NCBI GenBank assembly: GCA_001695595.3
Contig: MBPM02000022.1
Span: 806,001 to 870,000 of the forward strand
DNA: 64,000 bases
Direction of reading: 5' to 3'
Source: Plasmopara viticola
Taxonomy: Eukaryota; Oomycota; Peronosporomycetes; Peronosporales; Peronosporaceae
Both the position numbers and the translations under genes were made by a program. Each line of letters opens with the position of its first letter. Position 1 is the stretch's first letter. This document shows positions 53,601-64,000 of the stretch, piece by piece. A model generated the notes under the pieces. The model was not told where the DNA came from, did not search any database, and was given only the letters and a program-made list of their open reading frames with translations.

Positions 53601-54254
53601 ACGCAATAGGGCCACAACTAAGCATCAAACCACTTTTCTAAAGTGCTCAGATGATGTGGGACGACCGATACGTCCTTTCTATCTCTTAAGACATGTACAG
53701 ATGCATTAGAGACACAACAAAGCGTATATTACCCTTCTTTAAGTGCTGAGACGCTGTACGACCATAGCTACGTTCTTTTGATCTATCTAGACGTTCACAC
53801 ACGCAATAGCGTCAAAGTAAGCGCATATTCAATTTATTTAAGCGTTAAGACGCTGTACGTCAGCAGATACGTCCTTTCTATCCTCTTAGACGTGCACAGA
53901 CGCAATAGGGCCACAACTAAGCATCAACAGCTTTTCTAAAGTGCTCAGATGATGTGGGACGACAGATACGTCCTTTCTATCTCTTTAGACATGTATAGAT
54001 GCATTAGAGACACACCAATGAGTATATCCACCCTCTTTAAGCACTGAGACGATGTAAGACCATAGCTACGTTCTTTCGATCTATCTAGACGTTCACAGAC
54101 GCAATAGGGTCACAAGAAAGCGCATATTCAATTCATTTAAGCGTTAAGACGCTGTACGTCAGCAGATACGTCCTTTCTATCCTCTTAGACGTGCACAGAC
54201 GCAATAGGGCCACAACTAAGCATCAAGCCACTTTTCTAAAGTGCTCAGATGATG

Positions 54255-54338
54255 TGGGACGACCGATACGTCCTTTCTATCTCTTAAGACATGTACAGAT
54301 GATAAGACATTATTTGACTTCTAAGAGCTGAGACGCTG
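54255..54338 (+). repeat. Aberrant A subunit (84 bp)
   Basis: The first part of A is normal to GTACAGATG. It is then replaced by ATAAGACATTATTTGACTTC and AAGAG before GCTGAGACGCTG. This stretch does not align simply to A, B or C and is the least satellite-like piece in the window, though only about 30 bp long. Confidence 0.8.
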
Positions 54339-57300
54339 TACGACCATAGCTACGTTCTTTTGATCTATCTAGACGTTCACACACGCAATAGCGTCAAAAT
54401 TAAGCGCATATTCAATTCATTTAAGCGCTAAGACGCTGTACGTCAGCAGATACGTCTTTTCTATCCTCTTAGACGTGCACAGACGCAATAGGGCCACAAC
54501 TAAGCATCAAGCCACTTTTCTAAAGTGCTCAGATGATGTGGGACGACGATACGTCCTTTCTATCTCTTAAGACGTGCACAATGCATTAGAGACACAACAA
54601 AGCGTATATTACCCTTTAAGCGCTGAGACGCTGTACGACCAAGCTACGTTCTTTCGATCTATCTAGACGTTCACACACGCAATAGGTCACAAAAAGCGCA
54701 TATTCAATTCATTTAAGCGTTAAGACGCTGTACGTCAGCAGATACGTCCTTTCTATCCTCTTAGACGTGCACAGACGCAATAGGGCCACAACTAAGCATC
54801 AAGCCACTTTTCTAAAGTGCTCAGATGATGTGGGACGACCGATACGTCCTTTCTATCTCTTAAGACATGTACAGATGCATTAGAGACACAACAAAGCGTA
54901 TATTACCCTTCTTTAAGTGCTGAGACGCTGTACGACCATAGCTACGTTCTTTTGATCTATCTAGACGTTCACACACGCGATAGCTTCAAAATTAAGCGCA
55001 TATTCAATTCATTTAAGCGCTAAGACGCTGTACGTCAGCAGATACGTCTTTCTATCCTTTAGACGTGCACAGACGCAATACGGCCACAACTAAGCATCAA
55101 GCACTTTTCTAAAGTGCTCAGATGATGTGGGACGACCGATACGTCCTTTCTATCTCTTAAGACATGTACAGATGCATTAGAGACACAACAAAGAGTATAT
55201 TCACCTTCTTTAAGTGCTGAGACGCTGTACGACCATAGCTACGTTCTTTTGATCTATCTAGACGTTCACACACGCGATAGCTTCAAAATTAAGCGCATAT
55301 TTAATTCATTTAAGCGCTAAGACGCTGTACGTCAGCAGATACGTCCTTTTTATCCTCTTAGACGTGCACAGACGCAATAGGGCCACAACGAAGCATGAAA
55401 CAGCTTTTCTAAAGTGCTCAGATGATGTGGGACGACCGATACGTCCTTTCTATCTCTTAAGACATGTACAGATGCATTAGAGACACAACAAAGAGTATAT
55501 TCACCTTTTTAAGTGCTGAGACGCTGTACGACCATAGCTACGTTCTTTTGATCTATCTAGACGTTCACAGACGCAATAGGGTCACAAGAAAGCGCATATT
55601 CAATTCATTTAAGCGTTAAGACGCTGTACGTCAGCAGATACGTCCTTTCTATCCTCTTAGACGTGCACAGACGCAATAGGGCCACAACTAAGCATTCAAC
55701 ACTTTTCTAAAGTGCTCAGATGATGTGGGACGACCGATACGTCCTTTCTATCTCTTAAGACATGTACAGATGCATTAGAGACACAACAAAGCGTATATTA
55801 CCCTTCTTTAAGTGCTGAGACGCTGTACGACCATAGCTACGTTCTTTTGATCTATCTAGACGTTCACACACGCAATAGCGTCAAAATTAAGCGCATATTC
55901 AATTCATTTAAGCGCTAAGACGCTGTACGTCAGCAGATACGGCTTTTCTATCGTTTTAGACGAGCACAGACGCAATAGGGCCACAACTAAGCATCAAGCC
56001 ACTTTTCTAAAGTGCTCAGATGATGTGGGACGACCGATACGTCCTTTCTATCTCTTAAGACGTGGACCGATGCATTAGAGACACAATAAAGTGTATACTT
56101 ACCCTTCTTTAAGCGCTGAGACGCTGTACGACCATAGCTACGTTCTTTTGATCTATCTAGACGTTCACACACGCAATAGCGTAAAAAAAAAGCGCATAAT
56201 TCATTCAAGCGTTAAGACAATGTACGTCAGCAGATACGTCCTTTCTATCCTCTTAGACGTGCACAGACGCAATAGGGCCACAACTAAGCATCAAGCCACT
56301 TTTCTAAAGTGCTCAGATGATGTGGGACGACAGATACGTCCTTTCTATCTCTTTAGACGTGCACAGATGCATTAGAGACACACCAAAGTGTAAACTCACC
56401 CTCTTTAAGCGCTGAGACGATGTACGACCATAGCTACGTTCTTTCGATCTATCTAGACGTTCACACACGCAATAGGGTCACAAGAAAGCGCATATTCAAT
56501 TCATTTAAGCGTTAAGACGCTGTACGTCAGCAGATACGTCCTTTCTATCCTCTTAGACGTGCACAGACGCAATAGGGCCACAACGAAGCATGAAACAGCT
56601 TTTCTAAAGTGCTCAATGATGTGGGACGACCGATACGTCCTTTCTATCTCTTAAGACATGTACAGATGCATTAGAGACACAACAAAGAGTATATTCACCT
56701 TCTTTAAGTGCTGAGACGCTGTACGACCATAGCTACGTTCTTTTGATCTATCTAGACGTTCACAGACGCAATAGGGTCACAAGAAAGCGCATATTCAATT
56801 CATTTAAGCGTTAAGACGCTGTACGTCAGCAGATACGTCCTTTCTATCCTCTTAGACGTGCACAGACGCAATAGGGCCACAACGAAGCATCAAGCCACTT
56901 TTCTAAAGTGCTCAATGATGTGGGACGACCGATACGTCCTTTCTATCTCTTAAGACATGTACAGATGCATTAGAGACACAACAAAGCGTATATTACCCTT
57001 CTTTAAGTGCTGAGACGCTGTACGACCATAGCTACGTTCTTTTGATCTATCTAGACGTTCACACACGCGATAGCTTCAAAATTAAGCGCATATTCAATTC
57101 ATTTAAGCGCTAAGACGCTGTACGTCAGCAGATACGTCCTTTCTATCCTCTTAGACGTGCACAGACGCAATAGGGCCACAACTAAGCATTCAACAGCTTT
57201 TCTAAAGTGCTCAGATGATGTGGGACGACCGATACGTCCTTTCTATCTCTTAAGACATGTACAGATGCATTAGAGACACACAAAGGTATATTCACCCTCT

Positions 57301-59316
57301 TAAGCTAAGAGACGAAGTACGACCATAGCTACGTTCTTTCGATCTATCTAGACGTTCACACACGCAATAGGGTCACAAGAAAGCGCATATTCAATTCATT
57401 TAAGCGTTAAGACGCTGTACGTCAGCAGATACGTCCTTTCTATCCTCTTAGACGTGCACAGACGCAATAGGGCCACAACTAAGCATCAAGCCACTTTTCT
57501 AAAGTGCTCAGATGATGTGGGACGACCGATACGTCCTTTCTATCTCTTAAGACATGTACAGATGCATTAGAGACACAACAAAGAGTATATTCACCTTCTT
57601 TAAGTGCTGAGACGCTGTACGACCATAGCTACGTTCTTTTGATCTATCTAGACGTTCACACACGCGATAGCGTCAAATTTAAGCGCATATTCAATTCATT
57701 TAAGCGCTAAGACGCTGTACGTCAGCAGATACGTCCTTTATATCCTCTTAGACGTGCACAGACGCAATAGGGCCACAACGAAGCATCAAGCCACTTTTCT
57801 AAAGTGCTCAGATGATGTGGGACGACCGATACGTCCTTTCTATCTCTTAAGACATGTACAGATGCATTAGAGACACAACAAAGCGTATATTACCCTTCTT
57901 TAAGTGCTGAGACGCTGTACGACCATAGCTACGTTCTTTTGATCTATCTAGACGTTCACACACGCGATAGCTTCAAAATTAAGCGCATATTTAATTCATT
58001 TAAGCGCTAAGACGCTGTACGTCAGCAGATACGGCTTTTCTATCGTTTTAGACGAGCACAGACGCAATAGGGCCACAACTAAGCATCAAGCCACTTTTCT
58101 AAAGTGCTCAGATGATGTGGGACGACCGATACGTCCTTTCTATCTCTTAAGACATGTACAGATGCATTAGAGACACAACAAAGCGTATATTACCCTTCTT
58201 TAAGCGCTGAGACGCTGTACGACCATAGCTACGTTCTTTTGATCTATCTAGACGTTCACACACGCAATAGGGTCAAAATTAAGCGCATATTCAATTCATT
58301 TAAGCGCTAAGACGCTGTACGTCAGCAGATACGTCCTTTCTATCCTCTTAGACGTGCACAGACGCAATAGGGCCACAACGAAGCATGAAACAGCTTTTCT
58401 AAAGTGCTCAGATGATGTGGGACGACCGATACGTCCTTTCTATCTCTTAAGACATGTACAGATGCATTAGAGACACAACAAAGCGTATATTACCCTTCTT
58501 TAAGTGCTGAGACGCTGTACGACCATAGCTACGTTCTTTTGATCTATCTAGACGTTCACACACGCGATAGCGTCAAAATTAAGCGCATATTCAATTCATT
58601 TAAGCGCTAAGACGCTGTACGTCAGCAGATACGTCCTTTCTATCCTCTTAGACGTGCACAGACGCAATAGGGCCACAACTAAGCATCAAGCCACTTTTCT
58701 AAAGTGCTCAGATGATGTGGGACGACCGATACGTCCTTTCTGTCTCTAAAGACATGTACAGATGCATTAGAGACACCACAAAGCGTATATTACCCTTCTT
58801 TAAGTGTGAGACGCTGTACGACCATAGCTACGTTCTTTTGATCCATCTAGACGTTCACACACGCGATAGCGTCAAAATCAAGCGCATATTCAATTCATTT
58901 AAGCGCTAAGACGCTGTACGTCAGCAGATACGTCCTTTCTATCCTCTTAGACGTGCACAGACGCAATAGGGCCACAACTAAGCATCAAGCCACTTTTCTA
59001 AAGTGCTCAGATGATGTGGGACGACCGATACGTCCTTTCTATCTCTTAAGACATGTACAGATGCATTAGAGACACAACAAAGCGTATATTACCCTTCTTT
59101 AAGTGCTGAGACGCTGTACGACCATAGCTACGTTCTTTTGATCTATCTAGACGTTCACACACGCAATAGCGTCAAAATTAAGCGCATATTCAATTCATTT
59201 AAGCGCTAAGACGCTGTACGTCAGCAGATACGTCCTTTCTATCCTCTTAGACGTGCACAGACGCAATAGGGCCACAACGAAGCATGAAACAGCTTTTCTA
59301 AAGTGCTCAGATGATG

Positions 59317-59428
59317 TGGGACGACCGATACGTCCTTTCTATCTCTTAAGACATGTACAGATGCATTAGAGACACAATAAAGTGTATACATACCCGTATA
59401 CTTACCCTCTTCAAGCGCTGAGACGCTG
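59317..59428 (+). repeat. A subunit with 12-bp duplication
   Basis: GTGTATACATACCC is followed by GTATACTTACCC, a second, slightly different copy of the same element, so this A is 112 bp long. The first copy matches the D3-type GTATACATACCC. Confidence 0.85.
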
Positions 59429-62400
59429 TACGACCATAGCTACGTTCTTTTGATCTATCTAGACGTTCACACACGCATAGCGTCAAAATTAAGCGCATAT
59501 TCAATTCATTTAAGCGCTAAGACGCTGTACGTCAGCAGATACGTCCTTTCTATCCTCTTAGACGTGCACAGACGCAATAGGGCCACAACGAAGCATCAAA
59601 CAGCTTTTCTAAAGTGCTCAGATGATGTGGGACGACCGATACGTCCTTTCTATCTCTTAAGACATGTACAGGTGCATTAGAGACACAACAAAGTGTATAT
59701 TACCCTTCTTTAAGCGCTGAGACGCTGTACGACCATAGCTACGTTCTTTTGATCTATCTAGACGTTCACACACGCGATAGCGTCAAAATTAAGCGCATAT
59801 TCAATTCATTTAAGCGCTAAGACGCTGTACGTCAGCAGATACGTCTTTTCTATCCTCTTAGACGTGCACAGACGCAATAGGGCCACAACTAAGCATCAAG
59901 CCACTTTTCTAAAGTGCTCAGATGATGTGGGACGACCGATACGTCCTTTCTATCTCTTAAGACATGTACAGATGCATTAGAGACACAACAAAGTATATTA
60001 CCTTCTTTAAGTGCTGAGACGCTGTACGACCATAGCTACGTTCTTTTGATCTATCTAGACGTTCACACACGCGATAGCTTCAAAATTAAGCGCATATTCA
60101 ATTCATTTAAGCGCTAAGACGCTGTACGTCAGCAGATACGTCCTTTCTATCCTCTTAGACGTGCACAGACGCAATAGGGCCACAACGAAGCATGAAACAG
60201 CTTTTCTAAAGTGCTCAATGATGTGGGACGACCGATACGTCCTTTCTATCTCTTAAGACATGTACAGATGCATTAGAGACACAACAAAGCGTATATTCAC
60301 CTTCTTTAAGCGCTGAGACGCTGTACGACCATAGCTACGTTCTTTTGATCTATCTAGACGTTCACACACGCAATAGCGTCAAAATTAAGCGCATATTCAA
60401 TTCATTTAAGCGTTAAGACGCTGTACGTCAGCAGATACGTCCTTTTTTTCTCTAAGACGTGCACAGACGCAAAAGGGCCACAACTAAGCATCAAGCCACT
60501 TTTCTAAAGTGCTCAGATGATGTGGGACGACCGATACGTCCTTTCTATCTCTTAAGACATGTACAGATGCATTAGAGACACAACAAAGTATATTACCTTC
60601 TTTAAGCTGAGACGCTGTACGACCATAGCTACGTTCTTTTGATCTATCTAGACGTTCACACACGCGATAGCGTCAAAATTAAGCGCATATTCAATTCATT
60701 TAAGCGCTAAGACGCTGTACGTCAGCAGATACGTCCTTTCTATCCTCTTAGACGTGCACAGACGCAATAGGGCCACAACTAAGCATCAAGCACTTTTCTA
60801 AAGTGCTCAGATGATGTGGGACGACCGATACGTCCTTTCTATCTCTTAAGACATGTACAGATGCATTAGAGACACAACAAAGAGTATATTCACCTTCTTT
60901 AAGTGCTGAGACGCTGTACGACCATAGCTACGTTCTTTTGATCTATCTAGACGTTCACACACGCATAGCTCAAAATTAAGCGCATATTCAATTCATTTAA
61001 GCGCTAAGACGCTGTACGTCAGCAGATACGTCCTTTCTATCCTCTTAGACGTGCACAGACGCAATAGGGCCACAACTAAGCATCAAGCCACTTTTCTAAA
61101 GTGCTCAGATGATGTGGGACGACCGATACGTCCTTTCTATCTCTTAAGACATGTACAGATGCATTAGAGACACAACAAAGCGTATATTACCCTTCTTTAA
61201 GCGCTGAGACGCTGTACGACCATAGCTACGTTCTTTTGATCTATCTAGACGTTCACACACGCGATAGCGTCAAAATTAAGCGCATATTCAATTCATTTAA
61301 GCGCTAAGACGCTGTACGTCAGCAGATACGTCCTTTCTATCCTCTTAGACGTGCACAGACGCAATAGGGCCACAACTAAGCATGAAACAGCTTTTCTAAA
61401 GTGCTCAGATGATGTGGGACGACCGATACGTCCTTTCTATCTCTTAAGACATGTACAGGTGCATTAGAGACACAACAAAGTGTATACTCACCCTCTTTAA
61501 GCGCTGAGACGCTGTACGACCATAGCTACGTTCTTTTGATCTATCTAGACGTTCACACACGCGATAGCGTCAAAATTAAGCGCATATTTAATTCATTTAA
61601 GCTTAAGACGCTGTACGTCAGCAGATACGTCCTTTCTATCCTCTTAGACGTGCACAGACGCAGTAGGGCCACAACGAAGCATGAAACAGCTTTTCTAAAG
61701 TGCTCAGATGATGTGGGACGACCGATACGTCCTTTCTATCTCTTAAGACATGTACAGATGCATTAGAGACACAACAAAGAGTATATTCACCTTCTTTAAG
61801 TGCTGAGACGCTGTACGACCATAGCTACGTTCTTTTGATCTATCTAGACGTTCACACACGCAATAGCTTCAAAATTAAGCGCATATTCAATTCATTTAAG
61901 CGCTAAGACGCTGTACGTCAGCAGATACGTCCTTTCTATCCTCTTAGACGTGCACAGACGCAATAGGGCCACAACGAAGCATTCAACAGCTTTTCTAAAG
62001 TGCTCAGATGATGTGGGACGACCGATACGTCCTTTCTATCTCTTAGACATGTACAGATGCATTAGAGACACAACAAAGTATATTACCCTTCTTTAAGCGC
62101 TGAGACGCTGTACGACCATAGCTACGTTCTTTTGATCTATCTAGACGTTCACACACGCAATAGCGTCAAAATTAAGCGCATATTCAATTCATTTAAGCGC
62201 TAAGACGCTGTACGTCAGCAGATACGTCCTTTCTATCCTCTTAGACGTGCACAGACGCAATAGGGCCACAACGAAGCATGAAACAGCTTTTCTAAAGTGC
62301 TCAGATGATGTGGGACGACCGATACGTCCTTTCTATCTCTTAAGACATGTACAGATGCATTAGAGACACAACAAAGAGTATATTCACCTTCTTTAAGTGC

Positions 62401-62507
62401 TGAGACGCTGTACGACCATAGCTACGTTCTTTTGATCTATCTAGACGTTCACACACGCGATAGCTCAAATAAGCGCATATTCAATTCATTTAAGCGTTAA
62501 GACGCTG

Positions 62508-62617
62508 TACGTCAGCAGATACGTCCTTTCTTTCCTCGTGGACGTGCGTGGACGTGCACAGACGCAATAGGGCCACAACTAAGCATGAAACAGCTTTTCT
62601 AAAGTGCTCAGATGATG
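62508..62617 (+). repeat. C subunit with 10-bp tandem duplication
   Basis: GTGGACGTGC occurs twice in a row inside C, giving 110 bp. The CGTGG variant of this region is otherwise common only in D1 and D2. Confidence 0.88.
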
Positions 62618-64000
62618 TGGGACGACCGATACGTCCTTTCTATCTCTTAAGACATGTACAGATGCATTAGAGACACAACAAAGAGTATATTCACCTTCTT
62701 TAAGTGCTGAGACGCTGTACGACCATAGCTACGTTCTTTTGATCTATCTAGACGTTCACACACGCGATAGCTCAAAATTAAGCGCATATTCAATTCATTT
62801 AAGCGCTAAGACGCTGTACGTCAGCAGATACGTCCTTTCTATCCTCTTAGACGTGCACAGACGCAATAGGGCCACAACGAAGCATGAAACAGCTTTTCTA
62901 AAGTGCTCAGATGATGTGGGACGACCGATACGTCCTTTCTATCTCTTAAGACATGTACAGATGCATTAGAGACACAACAAAGAGTATATTCACCTTCTTT
63001 AAGTGCTGAGACGCTGTACGACCATAGCTACGTTCTTTTGATCTATCTAGACGTTCACACACGCGATAGCTTCAAAATTAAGCGCATATTCAATTCATTT
63101 AAGCGCTAAGACGCTGTACGTCAGCAGATACGTCTTTCTATCCTCTTAGACGTGCACAGACGCAATAGGGCCACAACTAAGCATCAAGCCACTTTCTAAA
63201 GTGCTCAGATGATGTGGGACGACCGATACGTCCTTTCTATCTCTTAAGACATGTACAGATGCATTAGAGACACAACAAAGCGTATATTACCCTTCTTTAA
63301 GCGCTGAGACGCTGTACGACCATAGCTACGTTCTTTTGATCTATCTAGACGTTCACACACGCATAGCGTCAAAAAAGCGCATATTCAATTCATTTAAGCG
63401 CTAAGACGCTGTACGTCAGCAGATACGTCCTTTCTATCCTCTTAGACGTGCACAGACGCAATAGGGCCACAACGAAGCATGAAACAGCTTTTCTAAAGTG
63501 CTCAGATGATGTGGGACGACCGATACGTCCTTTCTATCTCTTAAGACATGTACAGATGCATTAGAGACACAACAAAGAGTATATTCACCTTCTTTAAGTG
63601 CTGAGACGCTGTACGACCATAGCTACGTTCTTTTTATCTATCTAGACGTTCAAACACGCGATAGCGTCAAAATTAAGCGCATATTCAATTCATTTAAGCG
63701 CTAAGACGCTGTACGTCAGCAGATACGTCCTTTCTATCCTCTTAGACGTGCACAGACGCAATAGGGCCACAACGAAGCATGAAACAGCTTTTCTAAAGTG
63801 CTCAGATGATGTGGGACGACCGATACGTCCTTTCTATCTCTTAAGACATGTACAGATGCATTAGAGACACAACAAAGCGTATATTACCTTCTTTAAGCTG
63901 AGACGCTGTACGACCATAGCTACGTTCTTTTGATCTATCTAGACGTTCACACACGCGATAGCTTCAAAATTAAGCGCATATTCAATTCATTTAAGCGCTA

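Larger units (their letters stand above)
1..64000. repeat. Satellite DNA array of 300-bp trimers (3 x 100-bp subunits)
   Basis: The whole window is head-to-tail copies of one 300-bp unit made of three related 100-bp subunits, A, B and C. No inversion, insertion of unrelated DNA or unique flank was seen. A begins TGGGACGACC, B begins TACGACCATA and C begins TACGTCAGCA; all three share a block near GATACGTCC at positions 11-19 and a block near ACAGACGCAATAGG from position 41. The array begins within C (1-13) and ends within B, so it extends beyond both sides. Consensus GC is about 44%. The scale and layered organisation are typical of eukaryotic satellite DNA; a centromeric role is possible but nothing in the sequence proves it. 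Family and species are not recognised. Confidence 0.98.
45301..64000. repeat. Array domain D6
   Basis: The typical trimer has A with AACAAAGCGTATATTACCC or AACAAAGAGTATATTCACC, B with TTTTGATCTATC and CACACGCGATAGCGTC, and C with TAAGCATCAAGCCAC or GAAGCATGAAACAGC. From about 53 kb to the end trimers differ mainly at these few positions and by small deletions. I saw no fixed long-range order of the variants. No gene was seen. Confidence 0.8.

Noticed and set aside
549..62969. Many short open reading frames of 60-139 codons, with similar peptides rich in HRRNR, YVLS and RPFYLL, mostly on the + strand
   Set aside because: They are translations of the satellite. Since 300 bp is 100 codons, one frame recurs in each trimer; it normally stops at the TAG of GCATTAG and is extended only where indels shift the frame. 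No domain, start context or conserved full-length frame was seen.
1..64000. CRISPR array
   Set aside because: There are no unique spacers between short identical repeats. The repeated unit is 300 bp and the whole sequence is repeat.
1..64000. Gene for a repetitive protein with 100-residue repeats
   Set aside because: The frame is closed by a stop in nearly every trimer and each 100-bp subunit shifts frame by one base, so no long open frame survives.
1..64000. Transposon, LTR or insertion sequence within the array
   Set aside because: I saw no terminal inverted repeats, transposase or reverse transcriptase frame, or stretch of unrelated sequence longer than about 30 bp.
53000..64000. Fixed higher-order repeat in late D6
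   Set aside because: I compared the order of A, B and C variants by eye and found no stable period; variants alternate irregularly. A computed trimer clustering could still reveal one.

Overview
The window is one uninterrupted tandem satellite array from the first base to the last. I found no protein-coding gene, RNA gene, transposon, CRISPR array or unique sequence, and neither array edge is inside it: it opens in the last 13 bases of one subunit and closes about 92 bases into another. An array of more than 64 kb with layered higher-order structure points to a eukaryotic chromosome, such as centromeric, pericentromeric or other heterochromatin. I do not recognise the family and cannot name the taxon. 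Consensus GC is about 44% (131 of 300, counted by hand). CpG is not depleted (15 seen, about 14 expected), which argues against a heavily CpG-methylated germline.

The basic repeat is 300 bp and consists of three related subunits of exactly 100 bp in fixed order A-B-C, all in the same orientation. Counted by hand without gaps, A/B match at 66, A/C at 67 and B/C at 67 of 100 positions, so the trimer arose by triplication of one ancestral 100-bp unit. Conservation is strongest around positions 11-20 and 41-60 and weakest around 71-90. The window holds roughly 213 trimers, or about 640 subunits (length divided by unit length).

Subfamilies divide the array into six domains with approximate edges. 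D1 (1-10.7 kb) has a duplicated 6-trimer unit and a 12-trimer collinear duplication. D2 (10.7-14.3 kb) has three 600-bp units. D3 (14.3-24.1 kb) has a 2.96-kb duplication carrying short rearranged units, plus an A/C hybrid subunit. D4 (24.1-30.2 kb) has a 1.5-kb unit in nearly three copies, flanked by related 0.7-kb segments. D5 (30.2-45.3 kb) has 6-, 7-, 2- and 3-trimer units. D6 (45.3-64 kb) is the most homogeneous and has no clear long-range period.

The most informative signals concern how the array evolves or how it was assembled: nested higher-order repeats whose size changes from domain to domain, apparent sequence exchange between A, B and C, a hybrid subunit that keeps the 100-bp register, and a strong contrast between stretches with no net length change and stretches full of small deletions. 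The deletion-rich stretches may reflect consensus errors and should be checked against reads before use. All short open reading frames are by-products of the satellite: 300 bp is 100 codons, so a frame recurs in every trimer until a stop.
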